Of a stretch of 64,000 nt of DNA, positions 28,587 through 41,173 are shown one piece after another. The stretch is from Pseudosulfitobacter sp. DSM 107133 (lineage in GTDB: Bacteria > Pseudomonadota > Alphaproteobacteria > Rhodobacterales > Rhodobacteraceae). Within the stretch, counting starts at the first letter, position 1. Every line of letters begins with the position of its first letter. The DNA is taken from contig NZ_CP085154.1 in NCBI RefSeq assembly GCF_022788695.1, forward strand, positions 3,038,001-3,102,000, given 5' to 3'. The position numbers were made by a program, and so were the translations under genes. Below the pieces are notes generated by a model. That model ran no database searches and was not told the origin of the DNA. It saw nothing but the letters and a program-made list of their open reading frames with translations.

Positions 28587-29285
28587 ATGACCACACAGGA
28601 CCCGACACCCAACCGAACCGGCACCACATCGGGGCCGCTGGACAGGGATGAGATGAAAATGACCGCCGTTCCCGATATGGAACGCAGAATGGTCAGCTTT
28701 ACCCCCGGCACCCAGATCTCCACCCGCAACGGCTTTGTCAGCGTCGAAGACCTTGCGGTCGGAGACGAGGTGATCACCCGCGAGCGTGGCTATCAGCCGA
28801 TCCGCTGGATCGGCAGCTGCACCCTGACAGCCGCAGAGCTGAGACAGAACCCGCAGCTGCAACCGGTTCTGGTGCGCAAGGGCGCGATCGGCAAGGATCA
28901 CCCGCTGCGCGACACGTTGCTCAGCCCCAACCAACGGGTTCTGCTGGCCAAAACGACCGACCAGCCCGAAGACGCGCCCGAAGGATTGGTCGCCATCAGT
29001 GCGCTGGTGGACCTTGACGGCATCGACCGCGTGGCGGCCTCGGATGTGACCTATGTGCATCTGGTGTTTGACCGTCACCCCGTGGTGCTGGGCGATGGCC
29101 TGTGGTCGGACAGCCTTCAGCCGGGCAATTCCAAAGCGGTGCCGATCAAAAGCGCCGGGGCCGGCACTGTGGTTGATCTGTTCCCCGAACTGACCCCGTC
29201 GCGCATCGACAGCGAAACGATCTTTGCCCAGGCGGCGGCGGAAAAGGAATACGCGCGCCATCTGTCAGCGCAACAGCACGGCTAG
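28587..29285 (+). CDS. Hint-domain (Hedgehog/intein-type) protein with Ser in place of Cys
   Basis: A 232-residue protein with a Hint_2-type domain (PF13403) from about 35 to 190: SFTPGTQISTRNGFVSVEDL (37-56), AVGDEVITRERGYQPIRWIG near 57-76, RDTLLSPNQRVLLAK, and VTYVHLVFDRHPVVLGDGLW. In most family members the domain begins with Cys (CFTPGT); here it is Ser37, so self-cleavage chemistry may be changed or lost. There is no signal peptide. Such proteins are abundant in roseobacters and usually of unknown function. It is separated from tuf by a terminator. Confidence 0.8.
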   Translation: MTTQDPTPNRTGTTSGPLDRDEMKMTAVPDMERRMVSFTPGTQISTRNGFVSVEDLAVGDEVITRERGYQPIRWIGSCTLTAAELRQNPQLQPVLVRKGAIGKDHPLRDTLLSPNQRVLLAKTTDQPEDAPEGLVAISALVDLDGIDRVAASDVTYVHLVFDRHPVVLGDGLWSDSLQPGNSKAVPIKSAGAGTVVDLFPELTPSRIDSETIFAQAAAEKEYARHLSAQQHG

Positions 29286-29308
29286 GCCCTGCCACACCCC
29301 GAAACACA

Positions 29309-29338
29309 AAAAGGCCGCAGCATATGCTGCGGCCTTTT
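29309..29338 (-). terminator. Terminator of the str operon (tuf copy 1)
   Basis: A 30-bp perfect palindrome: AAAAGGCCGCAGCAT and its complement, with T runs. A second hairpin, TGCGGGTC (29353-29360) / GACCCGCA (29365-29372), with a TTCG loop on the minus strand, lies between it and the tuf stop. The same pair occurs after tuf copy 2. Confidence 0.95.
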
Positions 29339-29380
29339 CTTTGGAAGCGTCATGCGGGTCCGAAGACCCGCACAAGCGGC

Positions 29381-30556
<1,176 letters not shown>

Positions 30557-30595
30557 GGGGGAGGTCTCCTATTTGTCTTGGTTGGGAGGCGGGGT

Positions 30596-30631
30596 AACCC
30601 CTGCCCTACTTAAGTTGGGTAGGGCGGGGTT
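30596..30631 (-). promoter_or_regulatory. Strong hairpin between fusA and tuf
   Basis: AACCCC + GCCCTAC (30596-30609) pairs with GTAGGGC + GGGGTT (30619-30631), with one bulged base. There is no T run, so it may be a processing or stability element between the two genes and not a terminator. Confidence 0.5.
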
Positions 30632-30646
30632 TCCCCCGCCATCCCG

Positions 30647-32764
30647 TTACGCGAATTTGGACTGGATCTCTTCCGAGATGTTGTGCGGCACAGCTTCGTA
30701 GTGGTCGAACTGCATGGTAAAGTTCGCACGGCCCGAAGACATCGAACGCAGGGTGTTGATGTAGCCGAACATGTTGGCCAGCGGCACGAATGCGTCGATC
30801 GCAATCGCGTTGCCGCGGGTATCCTGACCCTGAACCTGACCGCGACGCGATGTCAGGTCGCCGATGATGCCGCCGGTGTATTCTTCCGGTGTCACAACTT
30901 CGACTTTCATGATCGGTTCCAGCATCTTCGCACCGGCTTTGCGCATACCTTCACGCATACACATCCGCGCCGCGATTTCGAACGCCAGAACGCTCGAGTC
31001 AACGTCGTGGAACTTACCGTCGATCAGCGCAACCTTGAAGTCGATCACGGGGAAGCCGGCCAACGGGCCGCTGTCCATGACCGAACGGATGCCTTTTTCA
31101 ACGCCCGGGATGTATTCCTTGGGCACCGAACCACCAACGATGCGGCTTTCGAACGAGAAGCCTTCGCCCGGCTCTGTCGGCGAAATGATCATTTTCACCT
31201 CGGCGAACTGACCCGAACCACCCGACTGTTTCTTGTGGGTGTAAGTGTGTTCGACTTCGTGACCGATGGTTTCACGATAGGCCACCTGCGGCGCACCGAT
31301 GTTGGCCTCGACCTTGAATTCACGCTTGAGACGGTCAACCAGGATGTCCAGGTGAAGTTCGCCCATGCCTTTCATGATGGTCTGACCGGATTCGATATCG
31401 GTCTCGACACGGAAGGAGGGGTCTTCGGCGGCCAGACGTTGCAGGCCCATCGACATTTTTTCCTGGTCGGCTTTGGTCTTGGGCTCGACGGCGATCTCGA
31501 TCACGGGATCGGGGAAGGTCATCGTTTCCAGAACAACAGGGTCGTTGACGGCGCAAAGCGTGTCACCGGTTGTGGTGTTCTTCAGACCGGCCAGCGCGAT
31601 GATGTCGCCCGCGAACGCTTCGGTGATTTCTTCACGCTCGTTCGAGTGCATCATCATCATACGGCCAACACGTTCTTTGTTGCCCTTGGTCGAGTTCAAC
31701 AGCGTGTCGCCCTTGTTCAGCACGCCCGAGTAGATGCGTGTGAAGGTCAGGGTGCCGACGAAGGGGTCGTTCATGATTTTGAACGCCAGCGCCGAGAACG
31801 CCATTGCATCATCCGCGCGACGCGGGATGTTACGTGTTTCTGTTTCGTCACCGGGTTTGAAGCCCATGTAATCGACAACGTCCATCGGCGACGGCAGATA
31901 GTCGATCACGGCGTTCAGCAGAGGCTGGACGCCTTTGTTCTTGAACGCGGAACCACACAGAACGGGGATGAATTTGATCCCCAGTGTACCGGCACGGATC
32001 AGGCGGCGCAGTGTCGGCACGTCGGGCTCTTCGCCTTCCAGATATGCTTCCATCGCGTCGTCGTCCATTTCGACGGCGATCTCGATCATTTTCGCGCGCC
32101 ATTCGTCAGCCAGATCTTTCAGGCTGTCGCGGATCGGCTTCTTGACCCAGCTTGCGCCCAGATCTTCGCCTTCCCAGACCCACTCTTCCATGGTGACCAG
32201 GTCGACCATGCCTTCCAGCTCGGTCTCGGAACCGATCGGAATCTGGATCGGGCACGGTGTCGCGCCGGTGCGGTCCTGGATCATGCGCACGCAGTTGAAG
32301 AAATCTGCGCCGATCTTGTCCATCTTGTTGACGAACACGATACGCGGAACCTTGTAGCGGTCGGCCTGACGCCACACGGTTTCGGTTTGCGGCTCGACAC
32401 CGGCGTTGGCGTCGAGAACGGCAACCGCACCATCGAGAACCGCCAGCGAACGTTCGACTTCAATGGTGAAGTCAACGTGGCCGGGGGTGTCGATGATGTT
32501 CATGCGGTGCTTGGGCGTGTCGGGTGTCTCACCGTCTTCGGTGCGTTCCCAGAACGTAGTGGTCGCAGCCGAGGTGATGGTGATCCCACGCTCTTGCTCT
32601 TGTTCCATCCAGTCCATGGTTGCGGCGCCGTCGTGCACCTCACCGATGTTGTGCGACTTGCCTGTATAGAACAGGATGCGTTCCGAACAGGTGGTTTTGC
32701 CGGCATCAATGTGTGCCATGATGCCGAAGTTGCGGTAGCGGTCGAGCGGATAATCGCGTGCCAT
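30647..32764 (-). CDS. fusA: Elongation factor G
   Basis: A 705-residue translocase. The GTPase domain opens [20 protein letters not shown] with P-loop AHIDAGKTT, then DTPGHVDFT and NKMDKIGAD. Domain IV includes the loop region [15 protein letters not shown]. The C-terminus includes GEHLMKVEV-like [20 protein letters not shown]. It lies 40 bp downstream of rpsG. Confidence 0.98.
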   Translation of the reverse strand: MARDYPLDRYRNFGIMAHIDAGKTTCSERILFYTGKSHNIGEVHDGAATMDWMEQEQERGITITSAATTTFWERTEDGETPDTPKHRMNIIDTPGHVDFTIEVERSLAVLDGAVAVLDANAGVEPQTETVWRQADRYKVPRIVFVNKMDKIGADFFNCVRMIQDRTGATPCPIQIPIGSETELEGMVDLVTMEEWVWEGEDLGASWVKKPIRDSLKDLADEWRAKMIEIAVEMDDDAMEAYLEGEEPDVPTLRRLIRAGTLGIKFIPVLCGSAFKNKGVQPLLNAVIDYLPSPMDVVDYMGFKPGDETETRNIPRRADDAMAFSALAFKIMNDPFVGTLTFTRIYSGVLNKGDTLLNSTKGNKERVGRMMMMHSNEREEITEAFAGDIIALAGLKNTTTGDTLCAVNDPVVLETMTFPDPVIEIAVEPKTKADQEKMSMGLQRLAAEDPSFRVETDIESGQTIMKGMGELHLDILVDRLKREFKVEANIGAPQVAYRETIGHEVEHTYTHKKQSGGSGQFAEVKMIISPTEPGEGFSFESRIVGGSVPKEYIPGVEKGIRSVMDSGPLAGFPVIDFKVALIDGKFHDVDSSVLAFEIAARMCMREGMRKAGAKMLEPIMKVEVVTPEEYTGGIIGDLTSRRGQVQGQDTRGNAIAIDAFVPLANMFGYINTLRSMSSGRANFTMQFDHYEAVPHNISEEIQSKFA

Positions 32765-32804
32765 TGGGCTGCTTCCTCAGAGATTGCGTCGGAGAACCGA
32801 CGTA

Positions 32805-33308
<504 letters not shown>

Positions 33309-33437
33309 TCATGATGACCGGGCTGGCAGCAATTTGATTTGTTTCGCAAGATGCGAGAGCGAATTTGGATCTGCCCCGCAGCCAGGCCGCGGTCAGACCG
33401 GTGCGCTTTCACCCGTGGCGGGCAAAAGCGCGAACCA

Positions 33438-33809
33438 TTACTTCGGACGTTTCGCGCCGTATTTCGAACGACGTTGTTTCCGGTCCTTGACGCCTTGGGT
33501 GTCCAGAACGCCACGCAGAACGTGGTAACGGACACCGGGAAGGTCTTTTACACGGCCGCCACGGATCAGAACCACAGAGTGCTCCTGAAGGTTGTGGCCT
33601 TCGCCCGGGATGTAGCTGATGACTTCGAAACCGTTGGTCAGGCGGACCTTCGCAACGCGGCGCATCGCCGAGTTCGGTTTCTTGGGCGTTGTTGTATAAA
33701 CGCGTGTGCAAACGCCGCGCTTTTGCGGGCATTCTTGCAGGTGCGTCGATTTCGAACGTCGGATTTTAGGCTGGCGCGGCTTGCGGATCAGCTGTTGGAT
33801 CGTTGGCAT
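33438..33809 (-). CDS. rpsL: 30S ribosomal protein S12
   Basis: A 123-residue S12 of the decoding centre. It starts [20 protein letters not shown]. The streptomycin-relevant lysines (in [16 protein letters not shown] and [15 protein letters not shown]) have the wild-type sequence. It is the first gene of the str operon; a 386-bp leader region precedes it. Confidence 0.98.
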   Translation of the reverse strand: MPTIQQLIRKPRQPKIRRSKSTHLQECPQKRGVCTRVYTTTPKKPNSAMRRVAKVRLTNGFEVISYIPGEGHNLQEHSVVLIRGGRVKDLPGVRYHVLRGVLDTQGVKDRKQRRSKYGAKRPK

Positions 33810-34084
33810 TCCGGTTTTTTCCCCGTCTTACACATGTGCTGCGGGAAAATCCCGCGGTTTCAATTCAATTGTCCGCGCGTCCACGGACCTGTTCAGTTGC
33901 ACCCCGAAAGATGCGGTATACGTTGCGCTTGGTGCGCGAATGCAGAAAAGACCGCGACGTTCCCGTACCGAGGCGAACGTTGCGGTGTGTTTCCAGAGGA
34001 ACGGGTCCATAGGAGACCGGTTCGTGAGCACTTCAATTCTGATTTCGGGACGAGAGCAGGCCGCTCCCTCACCGAGATGTCGCG

Positions 34085-34113
34085 CGTATAGGGGGAGTCG
34101 CAGCGGGTGTCAA
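34085..34113 (-). promoter_or_regulatory. Promoter of the str operon (rpsL-rpsG-fusA-tuf)
   Basis: On the minus strand a perfect TTGACA (34108-34113), a 17-bp spacer and TATACG (34085-34090). This is the best sigma70-type match found in the window. The leader to rpsL is about 270 bases. No gene lies in 33810-34195. Confidence 0.8.
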
Positions 34114-34195
34114 CAGCACCGACCGACAGCAGCACCTTGCGCAGGCGCGCACGGCTTGTCATGGTCGGGCGGTATATCGAGCAAAGGGCATAGCA

Positions 34196-35005
34196 ATGCA
34201 AGTGATCGGGCTGTGCCGGTTTTCCTACCCTGCAATTGGCGGCTTTCAGGTGGATCACCCCACGCTGGAAGAGCGGATTGCCTATCTCTATGCCCCCGCG
34301 CGGATGGAAGAACGCTTTGCCACCTTTGAAACCATCACCCTGCCCCCGCTGCGCGCGCAGACCGACCCCGACTTTACCTTTCTCGTAGTGATCGGGGACA
34401 GCCTGCCCGACCTGTACCGGCAACGGCTGGAGGCCCTGCTGGCCGATATTCCCCAGGCCATCATTGCCGCCTATCCGCCGCGCCGGCACCGCAAGATCAT
34501 GCAGGATGCGATCAACGAGGTGCGTGCCTTTGACGGCGAACATTGCCTGCAATTCCGTATGGACGACGATGATGCCGTGGGCGTGCGCTATGTCGAACGC
34601 CTGCGCGAGGTGGCGCGGGATGTCAAAGGGCTGGCGAACAAGAACCGCTATCTGGCCATCGATTTCAACCAGGGCTTTCTCGCCCGCGCCTCCGCCAAGG
34701 GCATCGAGGCGACCGCGACCAAGCTGCCCTATACCACCGCCGGGCTGGCGCTGATGTTCAAACCGAAGATCATTCAAAGCGTGATGAACTTTGCCCATGT
34801 GAAGGTGGCGCAGAACATGCCAACAGTCACGATCACCAACGAAGACATGGTGCTGCGCGGGCACAATGATTTTAACGACAGCCGCCAGAAGAAGAACGTC
34901 AAGCCGGTGCCGCTGGAACTTCTGGACGCCGACGGCGAGGCGCATTTGCGCGCCGTGTTCAACATCGACGCCGATCATGTCCGGCAGTTGTATTCAGCGA
35001 TTTAG
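34196..35005 (+). CDS. Putative rhamnosyltransferase family protein (first of two)
   Basis: A 269-residue protein fitting the putative rhamnosyl transferase family PF11316. It begins MQVIGLCRFSYPAIGGFQVD; LPPLRAQTDPDFTFLVVIGD is near 49-68, and the metal-binding-like LQFRMDDDDAVGVRYVERLR near 118-137. The activity is inferred from family pattern only. Its TAG stop lies inside the 18-bp palindrome at 35002-35019, and the convergent EamA gene ends in the same palindrome. Confidence 0.7.
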   Translation: MQVIGLCRFSYPAIGGFQVDHPTLEERIAYLYAPARMEERFATFETITLPPLRAQTDPDFTFLVVIGDSLPDLYRQRLEALLADIPQAIIAAYPPRRHRKIMQDAINEVRAFDGEHCLQFRMDDDDAVGVRYVERLREVARDVKGLANKNRYLAIDFNQGFLARASAKGIEATATKLPYTTAGLALMFKPKIIQSVMNFAHVKVAQNMPTVTITNEDMVLRGHNDFNDSRQKKNVKPVPLELLDADGEAHLRAVFNIDADHVRQLYSAI

Positions 35006-35019
35006 GGTCTGGACCCTAG
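35002..35019. repeat. Solo 18-bp palindromic repeat at a convergent gene junction
   Basis: TTAGGGTCTGGACCCTAG, identical to 6845-6862. It provides TAG for the plus-strand glycosyltransferase gene and TAA for the minus-strand EamA gene, and encodes the last residues (GSRP) of the latter. Confidence 0.8.
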
Positions 35020-35874
35020 CAACTGACGTTCGCGGTACAGCGTGAACAGGCCCATGCCCACCACGATGCCCGCCCCCAGCAGGGTCAAAGGTGTTGGCCA
35101 GTCGCCAAACACCAGCCAGCCCAGCACCAGCGCCCAGATCAACCCCGTGTAACGGAACGGCGCGATAAAGGCGATGTCGCCGGTGCGCATCACCTGCACG
35201 CTGAAATAATAACCGCCAAAGATAAACACCGACGACGCCACCAGCAGTGCCCACAGGCGCGGTGTGACCGGCTGCCATGTCTCGCCCAGACTGAAAACCG
35301 CAAAGAACAGCAGCACCGCCACCGCCGCGCTGAGTGTGACGGTCAGGCCCGGCACGTCTGGCGACAGGCGCCGCGTCGCCAGATCGCGCACCGTCACCGA
35401 CACCACTGCGGCCAGCCCGTAGAGCGACCAGACATTGAACCCCTCGGGCCCCGGCCGCACGATCAGCAACATGCCGACAAAGCCCACCCCGATGGCGACG
35501 GCCCGTCGCCAGCCCACGGCCTCGCGGAACACCAGGGCGCTGCCCAATGTCACGGTCAACGGAAGGGCCTGCAAGATCGCCGAGACATTCGCCAGCGGCA
35601 TGTTCATCAGCGCCGTGATAAAGAAATAGGCCGCCGCGATTTCGCTGGCCGAGCGGATGCCGACAAGCATCCAGTCGCGCCACCGCAGATCAAAGCGCAA
35701 TGCACCCAGATAACGCGCCAGCGCAAAGATCAGCAGCGTCGAAAAGATGCCCCGCAAGGTCAGCAACTGGCCCAGTGGCAACGCCCCGCCGGTCAGTTTG
35801 ACCGCTGTGTCATTGAAGGTGAAACAGGCCATCGACGCCATCATCAACAGCGCGCCCAGGACATTCGGCGACAT
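35002..35874 (-). CDS. EamA/RhaT-family (DMT) transporter
   Basis: A 290-residue inner-membrane protein with about ten helices and two EamA repeats (1-140 and 150-285). MSPNVLGALLMMASMACFTF opens the first, and SSVFIFGGYYFSVQVMRTGD and FRYTGLIWALVLGWLVFGDW lie in the second. The substrate is unknown. The ATG at 35874 overlaps the stop of the preceding glycosyltransferase gene (TGATG), so they form an operon. The final residues GSRP and the TAA come from the palindromic repeat. Confidence 0.85.
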   Translation of the reverse strand: MSPNVLGALLMMASMACFTFNDTAVKLTGGALPLGQLLTLRGIFSTLLIFALARYLGALRFDLRWRDWMLVGIRSASEIAAAYFFITALMNMPLANVSAILQALPLTVTLGSALVFREAVGWRRAVAIGVGFVGMLLIVRPGPEGFNVWSLYGLAAVVSVTVRDLATRRLSPDVPGLTVTLSAAVAVLLFFAVFSLGETWQPVTPRLWALLVASSVFIFGGYYFSVQVMRTGDIAFIAPFRYTGLIWALVLGWLVFGDWPTPLTLLGAGIVVGMGLFTLYRERQLLGSRP

Positions 35875-36686
35875 CAAAGGCCTTCCAGCATCTCGGGCGT
35901 CAGCCCGAAACCGTTGCGCAAGACGCGCTGAATCCCGCGCGGGCGCAAGCTGCCTTCGCGGCCCGACGGTTCGGCTGCTGAATCGTTGTCCTGATGCACC
36001 GAGCGGATGAACATCGGCGTGCCGACTTCGGTGTAGCAATCATAGAACTGCGTAAACTGGCGGTGGTTGCGGCGGAACACCGTGGCATGATCGCCCTTGC
36101 GCGCCACCAGCGTCAACCCGATCCCCAGCGGGGTCCGTTCAAAGCGTTCGGACAGCATCGGTTCGGCATTTGTGTTCAGGTAGAACCCGCGATTGAAGCC
36201 GATGACAAAGGGCGTATCGTCAGACCGCGCAGCCAGCAAGGCATCGGCCATCTTGCGGATGCGGGCCGTGGTCGTGCGGTGCATTCCGTCGTCGTCGTCC
36301 TGACGGAAAGTGGCGATATGGGTGGCATCGGGGTCATCGGGCAGCGCGAAATAGGCCTGTTTGACCGCCTGTACATGGGTCATCGGCGGCAGTGCCACGA
36401 TCTGCGCAGGGGCAAACCCCGCCACCAGCTTTTCCAGACGTGTGCGCGCCGCATCAGGAAAGCTGTCTCCGATCAGGATGGCGGCGGAAAAATCGGTGTC
36501 GTCCTGCAAGGCCAGCGTGTGAAAAGCCAGCTTTTCAAACCATGCGAACCGGCGCTCCAGCCGGTCGGGATCATAAAGCATCGCCCGCGTTTTCTCGATG
36601 CCCTGACGGGAATTGGCAAAGCCGTTTTCCGACAGATAGGAAAACCGGATCAACCCTTTGATCTGTACTTTGCTTTCGTCCGCCAT
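35874..36686 (-). CDS. Putative rhamnosyltransferase family protein (second of two)
   Basis: A 270-residue protein of the same PF11316-like family as 34196-35005. KGLIRFSYLSENGFANSRQG is near the start, DDTDFSAAILIGDSFPDAAR near 62-81, and IATFRQDDDDGMHRTTTARI near 123-142 mirrors the MDDDDAVG motif of the other copy. The two are clearly diverged, so they are old paralogues. It is co-transcribed with EamA. Confidence 0.7.
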   Translation of the reverse strand: MADESKVQIKGLIRFSYLSENGFANSRQGIEKTRAMLYDPDRLERRFAWFEKLAFHTLALQDDTDFSAAILIGDSFPDAARTRLEKLVAGFAPAQIVALPPMTHVQAVKQAYFALPDDPDATHIATFRQDDDDGMHRTTTARIRKMADALLAARSDDTPFVIGFNRGFYLNTNAEPMLSERFERTPLGIGLTLVARKGDHATVFRRNHRQFTQFYDCYTEVGTPMFIRSVHQDNDSAAEPSGREGSLRPRGIQRVLRNGFGLTPEMLEGL

Positions 36687-36806
36687 GCCGCGTCCTGTTC
36701 TGTTCCGAACTCACGCTAAGCGATGATCATGTAACGAAAAAGCCCCCTTGCGCATTTTCGGGACCCCGCGTGCCAGAACCGTGGCCGCCCTGCCCTGAAA
36801 CGCAAA

Positions 36807-36830
36807 AAGCCCCCGGAACACCGGGGGCTT
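36807..36830 (-). terminator. Rho-independent terminator of rpoBC
   Basis: AAGCCCCCGG (36807-36816) pairs with CCGGGGGCTT (36821-36830), with a T-rich end on the minus strand. It lies 22 bp past the rpoC stop. Confidence 0.9.
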
Positions 36831-36852
36831 TCGCAAAGTCGTTTCCGTGCGA

Positions 36853-39800
36853 TCAATCGCGGCTTTCGTCGTCCGAAATGATGGTGTTGAACACGTCGCC
36901 ACCCACCACGTCGTCCTGAGCCCGCGGCTCGGGTGCGGCCAGGGCTGCTGCCTTCTCCGCCTCTTCGCGGCGCGCCTCGATCACGACGTTGTCGCGGTCT
37001 GTGGCGATCTTGCGCATCTGCTGTGTTGCACCACCGGTGCCCGCAGGGATCAGACGACCCACGATGACGTTCTCTTTCAGGCCGACCAGCTTGTCGCGTT
37101 TGCCCTGAACCGATGCTTCGGTCAGAACGCGTGTGGTTTCCTGGAACGACGCCGCCGAGATGAAGCTGCGGGTTTGCAAGCTTGCCTTGGTGATGCCCAA
37201 CAAGATCGGTTCGCCCGTTGCGGGACGGCCTTTTTTGGAAATCGCCTTGGCGTTGGCCTGATCGAATTCCTGCTTGTCGACGTGTTCGCCCTTGAGCAGC
37301 GTGGTATCGCCGCTTTCCTGGATCTCCCACTTTTGCAGCATCTGGCGCACGATGACTTCGATGTGCTTGTCGTTGATCCGCACACCTTGGAGGCGGTAAA
37401 CGTCCTGCACTTCGTCGATCATGTAGTCCGCCAGCGCCTCGACACCCATGATGGCAAGGATGTCGTGGGGGGCCGGGTTGCCGTCCATGATGTAATCGCC
37501 CTTCTGGACAAAGTCACCTTCGGCCACGGGAATGTGCTTGCCCTTGGGCACCATGTACTCGACCTTGTGATCCGGATCTTCCGAGCTTTCGATCGCGATG
37601 CGGCGCTTGTTCTTGTAGTCCTTGCCAAAGCGCACATAGCCGTCGATTTCCGCGATGATGGCGTGGTCTTTGGGGCGGCGTGCCTCAAACAGTTCGGCCA
37701 CACGCGGCAGACCACCGGTGATGTCCTTGGTTTTGGACCCTTCACGCGGGATACGCGCGACGATTTCACCGGCCTTGATCTCCTGGCCGTCTTCGATCGA
37801 CAGAACCGCATCCACAGACATCGGATAGGTTACCGGGTTGCCCGCATCGTTGCGGACCGGTTCGCCATCTTCACCCACAAGGATCACTTCCGGCTTCAGC
37901 TCGTTGCCCTTGGGGGCCGCGCGCCAGTCGATCACGATCTTCTGGGTCATGCCTGTCGCATCATCGGTCTCGTCCTTGACGGCGATACCGCTGACCAGAT
38001 CGACAAATTTGGCTGTACCCGCTTTTTCCGCGATGATCGGCAGCGTGTAGGGATCCCATTCGAACAGCTTGGCCGAACGCGCGATGGTCTCGCCGTCCTT
38101 GACGAACAGTTTCGAACCATAGCCGACCTTGTGGCTGGCACGCTCTTCACCGTTTTCGTCGAGGATCGCCAGCTTCATGTTCCGGCCCATGACCATGGTT
38201 TCACCGGCTTCGTTTTCGATGGTGATACCGTTTTCGATCTGGACCTTACCAGCGTGGCTGCTTTCCAGGAAGGATTGCTGGCCGCCCTGCGCAACGCCGC
38301 CGATGTGGAATGTCCGCATCGTCAGCTGTGTGCCGGGTTCACCGATGGATTGGGCGGCGATGATGCCGACCGCTTCGCCGGTGTTGACGCGCGTACCGCG
38401 CGCAAGGTCACGACCGTAGCAGGTGGCGCAAACGCCCTCTTCCGCCTCGCAGGTCAATGGCGAACGAATGCGCATGGACGCAACCGCGTTTTCTTCAACG
38501 GCATCTGCCATGCGTTCGTCGATCAACGTGCCATGTGCGATCAGAACTTCGTCGGTGCCGGGTTTCAGCACGTCCTCGGCCGCGACACGGCCCAGAACAC
38601 GCTCGGACAGCGACGACACGACTTCACCGTCGTTCACAGCCGCGACAGCCGTGATCGAGTTTTCGGTGCCGCAGTCGATCATGCGCACGATACAGTCTTG
38701 GGCCACGTCCACCAGACGACGGGTCAGGTAACCCGAGTTCGCTGTTTTCAACGCGGTGTCCGACAGACCTTTGCGGGCGCCGTGGGTCGAGTTGAAGTAT
38801 TCAAGAACGGTCAGACCTTCCTTGAAGTTCGAGATGATCGGCGTTTCGATGATGTCGCCGTTCGGCTTCGCCATCAGACCGCGCATCCCGCCCAGCTGTT
38901 TCATCTGGGTGACCGAGCCACGCGCACCGGAGTGGGCCATCATGTAGACCGAGTTCGGCTCCATTTCGGCTCCGGTTTCGTCGATTTGCACCGCCGAAAT
39001 CGCGCCCATCATGGCGTCGGTGACCTTGTCGTTACACTTCGACCAGGCGTCGACAACTTTGTTGTACTTTTCACCCTGAGTGATCAGGCCGTCCATGTAC
39101 TGCTGTTCAAAGTCCTTCACCAGTTCGCGTGTCTCATCAACGATGGTCCACTTGGTTTCGGGGATCAGCATGTCGTCTTTACCGAACGAAATCCCGGCCT
39201 TGAACGCCTCGCGGAAGCCCATGGTCATGATCTGGTCACAGAAGATGACGCTCTCTTTCTGGCCGCAATACCGGTAAACGGTATCAATGATCTGCTGCAC
39301 TTCTTTTTTGCGCAGAAGACGGTTGACCAGATCGAAGGGCGCCTTGGCGTTCAACGGCAGAAGCGCACCCAGACGGACACGGCCCGGCGTGGTTTCATAA
39401 CGCTTCATGATTTCCTGACCGTCGTCGTCGATCTGCGGAATCCGTGCGGTGATCTTGGAGTGAAGGTGGATCACACCGGCGTCCAGCGCGTGCTGCACTT
39501 CGTCGATCGAGCCGAAGACCATGCCTTCGCCCTTCATGCCGGTGCGCTCCAGGGTCGTGTAGTACAGACCCAAGATCATATCCTGCGAGGGAACGATGAT
39601 CGGCGCGCCGTTGGCAGGCGACAGAACGTTGTTGGTCGACATCATCAGAACGCGCGCTTCCAGCTGGGCTTCCAGCGAGAGAGGCACGTGAACCGCCATT
39701 TGGTCACCGTCAAAGTCGGCGTTAAAGGCCGAGCAGACCAGCGGGTGCAGCTGGATCGCCTTGCCTTCGATCAGGATCGGTTCGAACGCCTGAATGCCCA

Positions 39801-41103
39801 AACGGTGCAGCGTCGGCGCACGGTTCAGCATGACGGGGTGTTCGCGGATAACCTCGTCCAGGATGTCCCAAACCTCGGGGCGTTCCTTTTCAACCAGCTT
39901 CTTGGCCTGCTTCACGGTGGAGGACAGGCCCTTGGCTTCAAGGCGCGAATAGATGAACGGCTTGAACAGCTCCAACGCCATCTTCTTGGGCAGACCACAT
40001 TGGTGAAGCTTCAGTTCGGGGCCGGTCACGATAACCGAACGGCCCGAAAAGTCGACGCGTTTGCCCAAAAGGTTCTGACGGAAGCGGCCTTGCTTCCCCT
40101 TCAGCATGTCCGACAGCGACTTCAGCGGGCGCTTGTTGGCTCCGGTGATGACGCGGCCACGACGGCCGTTGTCGAACAATGCGTCGACGGATTCCTGCAA
40201 CATCCGCTTTTCGTTGCGCACGATGATGTCCGGTGCACGCAGTTCGATCAGACGCTTCAGACGGTTGTTCCGGTTGATCACGCGGCGGTACAGGTCGTTC
40301 AGATCCGACGTGGCAAAGCGGCCACCGTCCAGCGGCACCAGCGGGCGCAGTTCAGGCGGAATCACGGGGATCACGGTCAGAACCATCCACTCGGGGCGGT
40401 TGCCGGATTCCAGGAAGCTTTCCACGACTTTCAGACGCTTGATGATCTTCTTGGGCTTCAGTTCGCCTGTTGCCTCTTTCAGATCCGCACGCAGGTTGTC
40501 TGCTTCGGCTTCAAGGTCGATCATCGACAGCATTTCACGGATCGCTTCGGCGCCGATGTTGGCGGTGAAAGCGTCCATGCCGTATGCGTCCTGCGCGTCC
40601 ATGAATTCTTCTTCGGTCAGCATCTGACCGTAAGTCAGGTCCGTCAGGCCGGGTTCGATGACAACGTAGTTTTCGAAATACAGCACGCGTTCCAGATCAC
40701 GCAGTGTCATGTCCAGCATCAGGCCGATGCGCGAGGGCAGCGATTTCAGGAACCAGATATGCGCAACCGGCGAGGCCAGCTCGATGTGGCCCATCCGCTC
40801 GCGGCGGACCTTTTGCAGGGTAACTTCAACGCCGCATTTTTCGCAGACGACGCCGCGATACTTCATGCGTTTGTATTTGCCGCACAGGCATTCGTAATCT
40901 TTGATCGGGCCAAAGATGCGCGCGCAGAACAGGCCGTCACGCTCGGGCTTGAACGTGCGGTAGTTGATGGTTTCGGGTTTCTTGATCTCGCCGAACGACC
41001 ACGACAGGATCCGCTCTGGCGACGCCAGCGAGACCTTGATTTCGTCGAACACCTTGGGGGGTGTGAGCGGGTTGAACGGGTTGTTTGTCAGTTCCTGGTT
41101 CAT
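36853..41103 (-). CDS. rpoC: DNA-directed RNA polymerase subunit beta'
   Basis: A 1416-residue beta' subunit. The N-terminal zinc site reads [20 protein letters not shown] near 72-91. The catalytic Asp triad [12 protein letters not shown] is near 460. The second zinc site has [20 protein letters not shown]. The trigger-loop region and the long C-terminal extension are present. The ATG at 41103 has AAGGA six to seven bases upstream and is used in preference to a TTG two codons before it. It is 70 bp downstream of rpoB. Confidence 0.99.
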   Translation of the reverse strand: MNQELTNNPFNPLTPPKVFDEIKVSLASPERILSWSFGEIKKPETINYRTFKPERDGLFCARIFGPIKDYECLCGKYKRMKYRGVVCEKCGVEVTLQKVRRERMGHIELASPVAHIWFLKSLPSRIGLMLDMTLRDLERVLYFENYVVIEPGLTDLTYGQMLTEEEFMDAQDAYGMDAFTANIGAEAIREMLSMIDLEAEADNLRADLKEATGELKPKKIIKRLKVVESFLESGNRPEWMVLTVIPVIPPELRPLVPLDGGRFATSDLNDLYRRVINRNNRLKRLIELRAPDIIVRNEKRMLQESVDALFDNGRRGRVITGANKRPLKSLSDMLKGKQGRFRQNLLGKRVDFSGRSVIVTGPELKLHQCGLPKKMALELFKPFIYSRLEAKGLSSTVKQAKKLVEKERPEVWDILDEVIREHPVMLNRAPTLHRLGIQAFEPILIEGKAIQLHPLVCSAFNADFDGDQMAVHVPLSLEAQLEARVLMMSTNNVLSPANGAPIIVPSQDMILGLYYTTLERTGMKGEGMVFGSIDEVQHALDAGVIHLHSKITARIPQIDDDGQEIMKRYETTPGRVRLGALLPLNAKAPFDLVNRLLRKKEVQQIIDTVYRYCGQKESVIFCDQIMTMGFREAFKAGISFGKDDMLIPETKWTIVDETRELVKDFEQQYMDGLITQGEKYNKVVDAWSKCNDKVTDAMMGAISAVQIDETGAEMEPNSVYMMAHSGARGSVTQMKQLGGMRGLMAKPNGDIIETPIISNFKEGLTVLEYFNSTHGARKGLSDTALKTANSGYLTRRLVDVAQDCIVRMIDCGTENSITAVAAVNDGEVVSSLSERVLGRVAAEDVLKPGTDEVLIAHGTLIDERMADAVEENAVASMRIRSPLTCEAEEGVCATCYGRDLARGTRVNTGEAVGIIAAQSIGEPGTQLTMRTFHIGGVAQGGQQSFLESSHAGKVQIENGITIENEAGETMVMGRNMKLAILDENGEERASHKVGYGSKLFVKDGETIARSAKLFEWDPYTLPIIAEKAGTAKFVDLVSGIAVKDETDDATGMTQKIVIDWRAAPKGNELKPEVILVGEDGEPVRNDAGNPVTYPMSVDAVLSIEDGQEIKAGEIVARIPREGSKTKDITGGLPRVAELFEARRPKDHAIIAEIDGYVRFGKDYKNKRRIAIESSEDPDHKVEYMVPKGKHIPVAEGDFVQKGDYIMDGNPAPHDILAIMGVEALADYMIDEVQDVYRLQGVRINDKHIEVIVRQMLQKWEIQESGDTTLLKGEHVDKQEFDQANAKAISKKGRPATGEPILLGITKASLQTRSFISAASFQETTRVLTEASVQGKRDKLVGLKENVIVGRLIPAGTGGATQQMRKIATDRDNVVIEARREEAEKAAALAAPEPRAQDDVVGGDVFNTIISDDESRD

Positions 41104-41173
41104 TTTCAAATCCTTGAAAGGGAGGCATTGGAAGAGGTGAACGGGAGGGCGGGAGTATTCCCGCCCGCCGCCG

